64,000 nucleotides of DNA, from NCBI GenBank assembly GCA_045106735.1, contig JBGCEZ010000004.1:1-64000 (forward strand), given 5' to 3'. The translations under genes were made by a program, and so were the position numbers. The notes under the pieces are model-generated. The model made no database searches. It was not told the DNA's origin and saw only the letters and a program-made list of their open reading frames with translations. This stretch comes from JBGCEZ01 sp045106735 (GTDB lineage: Bacteria; Planctomycetota; Phycisphaerae; Phycisphaerales; SM1A02). Below are positions 44,516 through 52,807 of this stretch, piece by piece. The stretch's first letter is position 1; every line of letters starts with the position of its first letter.

Positions 44516-46516
44516 ATGCAGCGAGTGGAAACGGCGAGCGTGCACTGGACGAACCAGGGGCCGGTGGATCCGGTCAGCGGTGACCGGTGGTGCGACGCCA
44601 GGGATCCCTTGGGGGAAGTACGGCACGTCTTTCTCGCCGGCAATGATTTGGCCGCCCGATGGGCTCCCGGCGGGTCGGCGTGGGCCGGCGATCGGCGGCA
44701 TCTGACGATCGGGGAGATCGGCTTCGGGGCGGGGCGGAACGCGCTGGTGGCGGCCCTGGCGTTTGTGCGGGGGGCCCCGCGAGAGACTCGGCTGCACATC
44801 GTGAGCTTTGAGCGGGCGCCGATGCGGGTGGACGATGCGCGGCGGGTGTTGGCGTGGGTGGGAGAGCAAAATCAGGAGCACGTGGGTCCAGGAGCCCGCG
44901 GAGCCTCCCGAGGTGACGCGGGCCGCGCGAGCGACGAATCGGATTGGTCGAGCGAGGTCGCCGCGCTGCTCGACCAGTGGCCAGCGGCGGTCGCCGGGAT
45001 CCACCCGGTGTGGCTCGCCGGCGGGCGCGTGCGGTTGCTCGTGGTGGCGGGGGAGGTGGCCGAGACGCTGCCCCGGATGGCCATGGCCGCCGATGCGTGG
45101 TTCCTCGATGGATTCGCGCCTTCGCGCGACGGCAGCGCGTGGACCCCGGAGGTGATGGCCGCGATCGGCGCGGCGTCCCGGGCGTCGGCCACCGCCGCGA
45201 CGTGGTCGGCCGCGGGCACGGTGCGGGACAGTCTTGTTGCGGCGGGATTCGAGGTCGACCGCGGGCTCGGGCACGGCGGCAAGCGGAACATGATCCGGGC
45301 GCGGCGGACGGCGTCGGCCGGTGCGGGTTCAGTCGCCGCCGCGGTGGACGCGGAAGCCGGCTGGGCGGCGGCTGATGAACCTCGCCGCGATGCCGCGCGG
45401 CCCCGCCGGGCGATCGTTGCCGGCGCGGGGCTCGCGGGGTCGGCGGCGGCGGCAAGCCTGGCCGACCGGGGATGGGCGGTGACGGTGCTGGATCCCGCCG
45501 GTGTGGCCGGCGAAACGTCGTCGGTGCCTCGGGCGATCGTCGAGCCGGTCTTTGGCCGGCGCGATTCGGCTGCCCTCCGGCTGCGGTGGACGGGATTTCG
45601 CCTCGTCGCCGCCGAGTCGCGTCAGATCGACGCAGAAGCGGCGGGCCGTTTCGCGGACCCGGGACGATTCGTGCCGGCCCCGGTGGTCCACGCCGCGGTC
45701 GCGCGGTGGACGGAGATCGAGCGCGGGCTCGGCCCCGAACATCCAGTATTGACCGCGGTCGGTCCGCAGGCGGCCGCCGACCGGCTCGGGGTGCCGCAAC
45801 CCGGCGGCGGCTACGCGGTGCCGGGGTCCGGTTGGCTGGACGCGGCGGCGCGCTGCCGCTGGCGCGTGGATCGCGCCGAGATCGGGGTGGAACCGCGGGC
45901 GTTCACCGCGGCCGATGGGAGCGCCGATCCGGAGGCCATCGTGATCGACGCAACGGGTACCGGGGCGGCGTGGGCGGCCCTCGGCGGCGACGCCTTTCCG
46001 ATCGAAGCGGCCCGCGGTCAGGTGGCCCGTTGGTCGACGCCGCCACCGTGGGCGGAACTGGTCGGCATCCTCTCGGGACGCACGTCGGTGATCCCGGCCG
46101 AGTCGCCGGAGGCTGATCTGCTCCTGGCCAGCACCTACGACCACCACGACGCGGATGCGGCGACCCGGGCGTCCGACGACGCGGTCCTGCTCGAACAGCT
46201 CGCGGCCACCCAACCGGAACTCGCCGCGGCCCTGGGCGATCACTCGCCCCTGGACCGTTGGGCCGGCGTCCGCCGGACCGGGCACGATCGGCTGCCGATC
46301 GTTGATCTCATCGACGGACGGGCGGCCGGTGGGGCCCGCGTCGGACTGAGTCTGGCCCACGGCAGCCGCGGGGTCATCGGCGGGGCGTTGGCGGCCGAAC
46401 TGCTCGCGGCTCGGCTCGAGGGCGAACCGTGGCCGGCGTTCGTGGACGACGCGGCGGCGATCGCCAGCGACCGGCGGTCGATCCGGCGCCGGCAGCAGGC
46501 GCGCCGGGACGGTTGA
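44516..46516 (+). CDS. mnmC: Bifunctional tRNA mnm5s2U biosynthesis protein MnmC
   Basis: 666 residues with GGAG before ATG 44516. The N-terminal MnmC2-type methyltransferase (about 1-265) has HVFLAGNDLAARW, TIGEIGFGAGRNAL (SAM motif) and WFLDGFAPSRDGSAW; the C-terminal MnmC1-type FAD oxidoreductase (about 300-650) has AIVAGAGLAGSAAAASLADRGW (FAD Rossmann) and the end GVRRTGHDRLPIVDL ... SLAHGSRGVIGG. It converts carboxymethylaminomethyl-uridine to mnm5U at tRNA position 34. Both halves look complete; fused as in enterobacteria. Confidence 0.92.
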   Translation: MQRVETASVHWTNQGPVDPVSGDRWCDARDPLGEVRHVFLAGNDLAARWAPGGSAWAGDRRHLTIGEIGFGAGRNALVAALAFVRGAPRETRLHIVSFERAPMRVDDARRVLAWVGEQNQEHVGPGARGASRGDAGRASDESDWSSEVAALLDQWPAAVAGIHPVWLAGGRVRLLVVAGEVAETLPRMAMAADAWFLDGFAPSRDGSAWTPEVMAAIGAASRASATAATWSAAGTVRDSLVAAGFEVDRGLGHGGKRNMIRARRTASAGAGSVAAAVDAEAGWAAADEPRRDAARPRRAIVAGAGLAGSAAAASLADRGWAVTVLDPAGVAGETSSVPRAIVEPVFGRRDSAALRLRWTGFRLVAAESRQIDAEAAGRFADPGRFVPAPVVHAAVARWTEIERGLGPEHPVLTAVGPQAAADRLGVPQPGGGYAVPGSGWLDAAARCRWRVDRAEIGVEPRAFTAADGSADPEAIVIDATGTGAAWAALGGDAFPIEAARGQVARWSTPPPWAELVGILSGRTSVIPAESPEADLLLASTYDHHDADAATRASDDAVLLEQLAATQPELAAALGDHSPLDRWAGVRRTGHDRLPIVDLIDGRAAGGARVGLSLAHGSRGVIGGALAAELLAARLEGEPWPAFVDDAAAIASDRRSIRRRQQARRDG

Positions 46517-46651
46517 CGACTGGCGGCAGGTCGGAAGCCGGGGTCGGTCTGGGCGTCTCATTCGCGCAGGCTCGCATGTCCGCCGCCCGCCGCCCGCCGA
46601 AAGCTTGCAGTCCGCCCGCCTGCCCGCCGTACGTTCACACCCCTCACACTG

Positions 46652-46686
46652 GCCCGCCGCCCGCCGCCCGCCGCCCGCCGCCCGCC
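46652..46686. repeat. Five exact 7-bp tandem repeats
   Basis: gcccgcc repeated five times (46652-46686), with related cgcccgcc stretches around 46575-46630. Non-coding, between convergent genes. Confidence 0.9.
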
Positions 46687-46744
46687 GCAACCCCGGGGTG
46701 ACGGTCGCATCCACGCGCTCCCGGCCACTCGTACCGAGCAAAAC

Positions 46745-46793
46745 GCGACGACGGCCGCTGGCCCAGGGAGAGCCGGCGACCGTCTGTTCGTCG
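46745..46793 (-). terminator. Probable terminator of the beta-helix gene
   Basis: Outer stem cgacga / tcgtcg with an inner ggccgctgg / ccggcgacc stem (one mismatch). On the minus strand it is followed by cgcgtttt. About 100 bases downstream of the stop at 46897. Confidence 0.5.
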
Positions 46794-46896
46794 GTGAATG
46801 CAGACCGCGCTTCGCCGAGGGGAGGTCGGCTCGGACGCGGTCCGCCGCAGCCGGTCGGGCGCATTCGGTCCGGATCACCGGGCCCGGCGTGCTCGG

Positions 46897-48396
46897 TTAC
46901 GGGCAGCTTCCGAAGGCCGACAGCACGCCCAGCAGATCGACGAAGTCCACCACGTTGTTGCCGTCCAGGTCGGCCGGGCACGTGCTCGGCGGGCCGCCGG
47001 CGGGCTGGAACTCGTACGCCCCCATGTCCACCGCCACGCCCAGGAAAACCACCCCGGTGTCCGGCGTCGCCGGGTCGTTGAGGCCACGCGGGCGGCCGTC
47101 GGCATCGGTCGGGAACTCCCCGGCGATGAGGGCCTGGGCCGCGTCGATCCCGGGCGATCCGGCGGCCAGCCGGAGGTCGCCACCGGCCCGGTTCACGAAG
47201 ATCGGAAGCGAGGTCGAGTCGCCGCCGATGTTGCCGGTGCCGGGGAAGCCGCCCTCGATCAGCGAGAACTGAACGTCGGTCGCGGCCGCACTGACGAAGG
47301 GCGATTGGCCGTCGAGCTCGGTGACGATCGCGTTGCGGATGGTCGTCACGACGCCGGCGGTCGAGGCAACCACCGACGCGCTGCCGCTGCCGAGCTCGCC
47401 GACGTGCGTGGTGTTGGTGAGGGTGCAGTCGGCGGTCGTATAGAACGAAGCGCCGAAGCGATTGGCGACGTTGTCGTGGAACACCGAGTTCTCGACCGAT
47501 CCGCCGTCCGTGCCGGTGTAGTAGATCGCGCCGCCGCGACCTTCGGATGCCCCGTCGGACGCGACGTTCTCGGAGAACGTCGAACGGGAGACGAAGACGC
47601 GGCCGGGCGCGGTCACGTGGATCGCCCCACCGTTGCGTCCCGCTTCATTGCCGGTGAACGTGCAGCCGATGATGTCGACGGTTGCGTTGCCGGTGAAGAT
47701 CGCGCCGCCGTCCAGGAGGCTGAAGTTGTCCACGAAGCGGCAGTCACGGACGGTGGCGGTGCCGTTCACGACGTACATGGCCCCGCCGCGCTGGCCAGTC
47801 TCGATTCGGTTGCCGGCAAACACGCAGTCTTCGAACAGCGGGTCGCTGCTCGCGGCCCAGACGCCGCCGCCGAACGACGTGGCGACCGAATCGATGATCC
47901 GGGAACGACGAATGATCGGGCTGGAGTCTTCGATGAACATGGCCCCGCCTCGATCTCCACCGGTCGTCGCTTCACCATTGGCCACGGTGATGCCATCGAA
48001 CACCATCGTCTCGTCCACGCCGCCGACCATGCGGATGGTCGACGTGCCGAAGAAGGCCCCGTTGATGACGGTGGCCGCGACCACCGCGTCGTCGGCCGGG
48101 TTCGTGGAGCGGATGGTGAGCGGCAGGTCGTCGGCGTCGATCTCGAAGGTCTGGGCGTACGTGCCAGGACCCAGGATGATCTCGCTGAACTGCCCACTGT
48201 TGATCGTGGCCTGAATGCTGTTGGCCGGGCTCAGGGTGGTCGATCCGCCGCCGGCCAGGGCGGGGGCGGCGGCCACGAGGGCCAGGGCGGAGGCGGCGAT
48301 CGCGAATGCGGGGGCGATCCGGGAGCCGGCGGTGGGCCGCGGGTGGCTGGCCGACGTGGCGTGAAGATGGGGGCGATGGGGGCACGCTTGGAACAT
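46897..48396 (-). CDS. Exported right-handed beta-helix protein with dockerin-like C-terminus
   Basis: 499 residues from ATG 48396; long basic N-region then signal peptide (about 24-48, AFAIAASALALVAAAPALAG). The centre is a beta-helix with repeated GGAM/GGGV and CxFxxN turns (GGAMFIEDSSPIIRRSRI; GGAIFTGNATVDIIGCTFTGN), closest to Pmp/CSLREA-type repeats. The C-terminal 30 residues are a single EF-hand-like loop, ADLDGNNVVDFVDLLGVLSAFGSC. The body ends with a concanavalin-like GRPRGLNDPATPDTG... DMGAYEFQP, a common signature of these repeats. Similar plan to the 3306-5222 protein. Confidence 0.82.
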   Translation of the reverse strand: MFQACPHRPHLHATSASHPRPTAGSRIAPAFAIAASALALVAAAPALAGGGSTTLSPANSIQATINSGQFSEIILGPGTYAQTFEIDADDLPLTIRSTNPADDAVVAATVINGAFFGTSTIRMVGGVDETMVFDGITVANGEATTGGDRGGAMFIEDSSPIIRRSRIIDSVATSFGGGVWAASSDPLFEDCVFAGNRIETGQRGGAMYVVNGTATVRDCRFVDNFSLLDGGAIFTGNATVDIIGCTFTGNEAGRNGGAIHVTAPGRVFVSRSTFSENVASDGASEGRGGAIYYTGTDGGSVENSVFHDNVANRFGASFYTTADCTLTNTTHVGELGSGSASVVASTAGVVTTIRNAIVTELDGQSPFVSAAATDVQFSLIEGGFPGTGNIGGDSTSLPIFVNRAGGDLRLAAGSPGIDAAQALIAGEFPTDADGRPRGLNDPATPDTGVVFLGVAVDMGAYEFQPAGGPPSTCPADLDGNNVVDFVDLLGVLSAFGSCP

Positions 48397-48680
48397 GGGA
48401 AGGACTCGACAAGGGGACGGACGAACGGGTCGAACACTCCCCAGCGGAGCGGTCGGCACAGTCATCTGCGCGAACCGCGCGGGCGGCTCCGCGATCTCTT
48501 CCAAGTTTTCCTTGTCCGCGTCAAAACGATGATCGCCGCGCCCGGCGAGAGAAGCGGGGGCGGCGGGACGTCGGTTCGATCGGAATGGCCGGGGTTCGCC
48601 AGGGCGGGGCGGGGCGGCCAGGTGGCCAGGCGAGCCGGCCGCCGGTCGCTGGACCTGGCGGGGGCGGAAGTCTCAGCCGA

Positions 48681-48986
48681 TTACGGCGTGAGTTCGCGAC
48701 CCGTGCTCGGGTCGAGCAGCTTCCAGTGCATGGCCTTGCCGATGCGAAGGATCACCTGCCAGGCGATCTCTTCTTCGGTGATCGTCATCAAGATCTGCCG
48801 AACCGGGTCTTCGTTGGCCAGCTCGAGCCGGACGCCCGGGCCAAAGTAGATCAGCTCGCCCGCTCGCTCCGGCCCGGTATTGAAGGCCGAGAGGGTCTTC
48901 TCGATCTCCGCGCGGGTTCCGATGGCCGCCATGCCGGCGTCGGTGGCGGGATCGGAAGACAGGATGACGAACTGCTGACGTCCCAC
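48681..48986 (-). CDS. Small conserved-type protein of unknown function
   Basis: 101 residues from GTG 48986, no signal peptide, compact mixed alpha/beta (MGRQQFVILSSDPATD; GELIYFGPGVRLELAN; EEEIAWQVILRIGKAMHWKLLDP). Composition and codon use are protein-like. It is 135 bp downstream of the receiver gene on the same strand. I do not recognise the family. Confidence 0.65.
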   Translation of the reverse strand: MGRQQFVILSSDPATDAGMAAIGTRAEIEKTLSAFNTGPERAGELIYFGPGVRLELANEDPVRQILMTITEEEIAWQVILRIGKAMHWKLLDPSTGRELTP

Positions 48987-49121
48987 GGGTGACCTCGAGC
49001 GAGCGAAGGGGAGTGGCCGAACGGGGCGGCGCGTGCCGGCCCGGGTTCCGCCGGGGGTGAGAGTGTACCGGTCCGCGGGCGCTCCGGCAGCCGAGGGATT
49101 CGCCGCGGGATCAGCCGCGGA

Positions 49122-49553
49122 TCAGTCGCCGCTGTCGGCCTCGGCTTCGTCCTCATCCTCGTAGTCGGCGTCGGCCGCTTCCAGCAGATCGCTGAGCGTG
49201 TCGATGAGTCGCTGCAGGGCCACGGGCTTGTTGAGGTAGGCGGCCACCCCGAGATCCTTGGCGTACTCCATGTGCCGCCGGCCTTGGTTGGCCGTGATCA
49301 TGACGACGATGGGGGGGTCGTCCCCGTCCATGAGCTTCTCGAGCACGAGGAAGCCCGACTGTTTCGGGAGCATCATGTCGAGCACCACCGCATCCGGTTG
49401 GACCGAGTGGGCCATGGAAACGGCCGAGGCGCCGTCGGTGACGAGCGTGGTGTCCGCGCCCTCGGACCGGACGGCCAGGTCGATCGAGCCGAGGATGTCC
49501 TCGTCGTCGTCCACGATGAGGATGTGATAGTCCTGCAGGCGCGGGTCGCTCAT
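49122..49553 (-). CDS. Single-domain response regulator (CheY/PhoB-receiver type)
   Basis: 143 residues, all receiver domain: YHILIVDDDEDIL (acidic pocket), AVVLDMMLPKQSGF (phospho-acceptor Asp), ITANQGRR and YLNKPV (Lys). An acidic tail (DADYEDEDEAEADSGD) replaces an output domain. ATG 49553 overlaps the stop of the lpxL-type gene (ATGA), so the two are coupled. No kinase is near; it presumably works through protein contact. Confidence 0.9.
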   Translation of the reverse strand: MSDPRLQDYHILIVDDDEDILGSIDLAVRSEGADTTLVTDGASAVSMAHSVQPDAVVLDMMLPKQSGFLVLEKLMDGDDPPIVVMITANQGRRHMEYAKDLGVAAYLNKPVALQRLIDTLSDLLEAADADYEDEDEAEADSGD

Positions 49554-50707
49554 GACGAGGCTCCGGTCGAGGCGGGTTCGGAGGGCGATGGATCAACCCG
49601 CGGCGGCGCGGTGGATCCGGCGCCCGGTTCGACGGTAATGGTGGGGACTGCCGCCGCGGCCGTGGTGCCCACGTCGCCGCCGCGCTGCCGAGCGGACTCG
49701 CGCTCGGAATGTTCGATGATGCGGGCCACTTCGTCGTCCGTCATCCAGGGCAGCGACTCAATCTTGCGACGCAGCGGGGCGGGGAACTTCTGGCCACGGC
49801 GTTCGTGACGGGGGCGGCTCTTCCAGCGGCGATGGATCCACAGGTACTGGCTGGGGGCCTCGCGGATCATCGACTCCATCGCCCGGTTGACGCGGGCGGT
49901 GATGTAGAACAGCGGGTCCGGCTGCTCGTCCCACTCCTGCGGCAGGATCACGTCGGGCGAAACGAATCGGTACCGCATGGTTTGGTCGCGGCGCACCGCG
50001 ATGCCGGCAATGACCGGCGTGCGGTACCGCATGGCCAACAGGCCGATCGACTTGTAACTCGAGGCCAAACGACCGAGGAACGGCACGAAGAGTCCGCCGT
50101 CGCCTGCGTTCTGGTCGGCGATGAATCCGACGAGGTCGCCGCGCAGCAGCGTTTCGTGCATGGCTGGCGTGGCGCCGAACTTGGTAATGATCTTGAGGCC
50201 GCGGGCTTCGCGGATCCCGAGCAGCCACCGGTTCAGCAGCGGATTGTCCAGCGGCCGGGCGAGGGCGGACATCGGGAAGCCGAGCATGGCCAGGGTGTAG
50301 CCGAGCAACTCCCAGTTGCCGCAGTGGCCGGTGAAGAGCAGGGCGGGGCGGCCCGGCTCCAGCAGTTCGAGGGCTCGCTGGACATCACCAATCTCAACGT
50401 GGCGCGGCCACGTGGTCGGCGTGATCAATCTCGGCATGAACAGGGCGTCGACGAGGAACAACTGGAACATGTGCTGCATCGAGGCTTCGGCCACGTGCTC
50501 GCACTCTTCCGGCGTCCAGTCGGGAAAGCTCTGCTGGATGTTGTCGATGGCCCGCTGGGCCCGGGATTTGCCCGCGCGAAAGAACGCCGAGCCGATCGCC
50601 GCCGCCGTGTGCAGATTCTGCTCCGGCGGGAAGCACGTGAGCGTGGCGGACACGCCGCGCAGCCCCAGGTACTCGGCCCAGTTTCGGATGGCGGATCGCT
50701 GACGCAC
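49550..50707 (-). CDS. lpxL: Lipid A biosynthesis acyltransferase (LpxL/HtrB type)
   Basis: 385 residues from GTG 50707. LpxL-type enzymes add a secondary acyl chain to lipid A. HxxxxE catalytic motif in FTGHCGNWELLG, then LARPLDNPLLNRWL, LRGDLVGFIADQNAGDGGLFVPFLGRLAS and PSQYLWIHRRWKSRPR. A Pro-rich C-terminal extension (about 330-385) is not typical. It is first of a unit with the receiver gene. With lptD in this window, it supports a true LPS-containing outer membrane. Confidence 0.9.
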   Translation of the reverse strand: MRQRSAIRNWAEYLGLRGVSATLTCFPPEQNLHTAAAIGSAFFRAGKSRAQRAIDNIQQSFPDWTPEECEHVAEASMQHMFQLFLVDALFMPRLITPTTWPRHVEIGDVQRALELLEPGRPALLFTGHCGNWELLGYTLAMLGFPMSALARPLDNPLLNRWLLGIREARGLKIITKFGATPAMHETLLRGDLVGFIADQNAGDGGLFVPFLGRLASSYKSIGLLAMRYRTPVIAGIAVRRDQTMRYRFVSPDVILPQEWDEQPDPLFYITARVNRAMESMIREAPSQYLWIHRRWKSRPRHERRGQKFPAPLRRKIESLPWMTDDEVARIIEHSERESARQRGGDVGTTAAAAVPTITVEPGAGSTAPPRVDPSPSEPASTGASS

Positions 50708-50767
50708 GGCAAGGCTCGCGAGGCGAGGAACGGACGGGTGGGGCCGAAGACGGGCCCCCAATGAAAA

Positions 50768-50796
50768 CGAGCGGGCTCCGCGTGGGAGCCCGCTCG
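50768..50796 (-). terminator. Strong Rho-independent terminator
   Basis: Perfect 12-bp stem cgagcgggctcc (50768-50779) / ggagcccgctcg (50785-50796), followed on the minus strand by tttt. 43 bases after the stop of the gene at 50840. Confidence 0.9.
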
Positions 50797-50839
50797 AAAG
50801 TGTACCGGGGAGGTCGGGCGAATCGTCCGACCGGGTCGA

Positions 50840-52213
50840 TCAGCCGCCCTGACCGGTCAGGATGAAGAAGCGGTTCGAGTTGAGGATCGGAATCTTCGCG
50901 TCGCTGGCCTGCTTCTTGAGGTCGATGTAGGTCTGGCGGGCTTCCTTCCGCTCGGCCCAGATCGAGATCTGAGCGAGGGAGGCGTTGGCGCCCGGCTGGG
51001 GGGGATCGCTGGGCTCAACGCCGAGGACCAAGAAGTCCAGGTCGCCGGGAACGCTTTCGCCATCGATGACTTCGCCGCCCCATTCAATGACCAGGCTGCG
51101 GACGAACTCGGCCTCTGCCGCGGTCGCGCGGCCGTCGCGGTCCACATCAAAGTTGCCGTGGACGAGGAACTTGAAGACGCGGTTCGGGTCGTACGCGGCG
51201 TTGACGATCACGTCGCCGGGGACGACGGGGCGCCCGGCCGTGGTGCGGGTAAGCCGGCCAGACGAGGTGCCCTGGTCGGTCCGCGTGACCTTGAAGCTGG
51301 CCTTGCCCGGCGACACGGTGCCGTCGGGGCGAATTCGGATCGCGGTCGCCGAGTCGTAGACCTCAAAGGTCAGGCCGACGACCATGCGGTCGCGGGTGCC
51401 ACGGTTGATGAACACCGTGTCGTTGGCCGCGTCGTACTCGAGCACGCCGCCGTCGACCAGGAGCGCGGGGTTGCGGGCCTGAAGACGTTGGCCTTCGAGC
51501 ATCGACTCAACCTGATCGAGCCGGTCCTGGGCCCGAGCGTTGTCGGTCCGGGCCACGGTGAGCTGGCGGTTGAGTTCGTTGATCTCGGATTCGTGGTCAG
51601 CTTCGAGGCCGTCGACTCGCTGCTCCATGAGCTCGCGGGTCTGGCGGAGCTCGGCCGCGTACTGAATGTTGGCTTCGCGGTAGTCGGAGATCTCGGCCGC
51701 GAGGGCTTCCTTCTCTTCGGAGTGGGCGGTTCGGGTGTTGCGAAGCGCGCTCTCGCTCTCGGCGACCTGCTGTTCCGCGTCATCCAAGCTGGACTGGAGC
51801 GACTCGATCTGAGCGCTGAGGTCGTTGGCCCGGCGGTTCATGCCGGACAGCGAGCCTTGGACGCCAAGGCCGGGATCGACACCGAGCCGCTGGAGGTTGG
51901 CCTGGATCGACTCGAGCGTCGCGCTCTCGCCGCCGGTGACGTACGCCGAGAGTTCGTCGTAACGACTCGCGAGGTAGCCGCTCACCGACGTGTTGCCGGT
52001 GGCCGAGGCTTCGAACCCATTGAAGCGGTCGGTTCCCCGCTCGTTGGCCCGGACGTACGTACTGAGCGAGTCCTCAGCCTTCTTCTGGGCTTCAAGGGCG
52101 TCGGTCTGCCCGGAATAGAAGACGATCGCCAAGACGAGCATGCTCACCGTGAGGACGATGAACACGATCAGGGAGACGATGACGCCGGTTCCGGCACCAC
52201 TGCGAACGGCCAT
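50840..52213 (-). CDS. Membrane-anchored coiled-coil protein with BRCT-like C-terminal region
   Basis: 457 residues from ATG 52213. One N-terminal membrane helix (about 9-33, GVIVSLIVFIVLTVSMLVLAIVFY) followed by a long region with heptads and Glu/Ala/Gln/Arg (about 120-270, LSAQIESLQSSLDDAEQQVAESES) that should be a coiled coil. A beta-rich part (about 275-360) follows. Residues about 365-435 (FKFLVHGNFDVDRDG... EFVRSLVIEWGGEVIDGES...DLDFLVLG) resemble a BRCT fold, including the GGxV turn. Unknown family; a scaffold at the inner membrane is likely. Confidence 0.72.
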   Translation of the reverse strand: MAVRSGAGTGVIVSLIVFIVLTVSMLVLAIVFYSGQTDALEAQKKAEDSLSTYVRANERGTDRFNGFEASATGNTSVSGYLASRYDELSAYVTGGESATLESIQANLQRLGVDPGLGVQGSLSGMNRRANDLSAQIESLQSSLDDAEQQVAESESALRNTRTAHSEEKEALAAEISDYREANIQYAAELRQTRELMEQRVDGLEADHESEINELNRQLTVARTDNARAQDRLDQVESMLEGQRLQARNPALLVDGGVLEYDAANDTVFINRGTRDRMVVGLTFEVYDSATAIRIRPDGTVSPGKASFKVTRTDQGTSSGRLTRTTAGRPVVPGDVIVNAAYDPNRVFKFLVHGNFDVDRDGRATAAEAEFVRSLVIEWGGEVIDGESVPGDLDFLVLGVEPSDPPQPGANASLAQISIWAERKEARQTYIDLKKQASDAKIPILNSNRFFILTGQGG

Positions 52214-52807
52214 GGGTCGCTCCGTCGGGAGGAGGGGAGTACGGTCTAGCGGCCTCACCCGTCCCAGCGGAGGGACGAATGTGGGGCTCGAGGGCCCGCC
52301 ACGCGAGCTCGAGTACGGCCGAGCCGAACAGTGTCGCGGCCCATCCGCAGCCAGTCAAGGCTTCCTCTGGTACGTGAGCCCAGCCTCGGCGGTTGCTTCG
52401 GATGGCGGTCCGGGATCAATCTCGGGTCCGGCTGCGTTCAGGGCCGAACATCGGGCGGTCGCCTCGGTACCGAATGGAGCGTCAATGTGCGGTGACCGCG
52501 ATGGGAGCCCGGCCGAGAATCCCCCCCCTCCGTCGAGCGGAGCAGGCCATCAGCGGCCCGGCTCCGGCCCCCGCTCGGGCCGGCCCTCGGCCAGCCCCCG
52601 GCCGCTCCGGCCCGTGCCGGCCGAGTCCGACGAGGTGGCCGTGTCCTTCGATCTGTCGCGGCGGCCGCCGCCATCGCCGTCGTCCCCCGCGTCTCTTCGC
52701 CCCCAATGCAGGAGCCCCGCACCGTGCGAATTCGATCCCGTCAACGCCCCGTGCCATCGAGTCCGCCCGGTCCTGCGGCCGTCGAGCGTTCCGGCCCCGG
52801 ATCATGG
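52214..52807. other. 594-bp divergent intergenic region
   Basis: No gene supported. It lies between the coiled-coil gene (minus) and the SGNH lipoprotein gene (plus) and must hold both promoters. From about 52520 to 52700 it is a very GC-rich Pro/Arg-coding-like stretch on either strand. No clear promoter seen. Confidence 0.4.

Larger units (their letters stand above)
46517..46896. other. 380-bp region between convergent genes
   Basis: No gene supported. It holds a run of 7-bp repeats (46652-46686) and a probable terminator for the beta-helix gene ending at 46897. A start-codon-rich frame here has only repeat-derived sequence. Confidence 0.5.
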
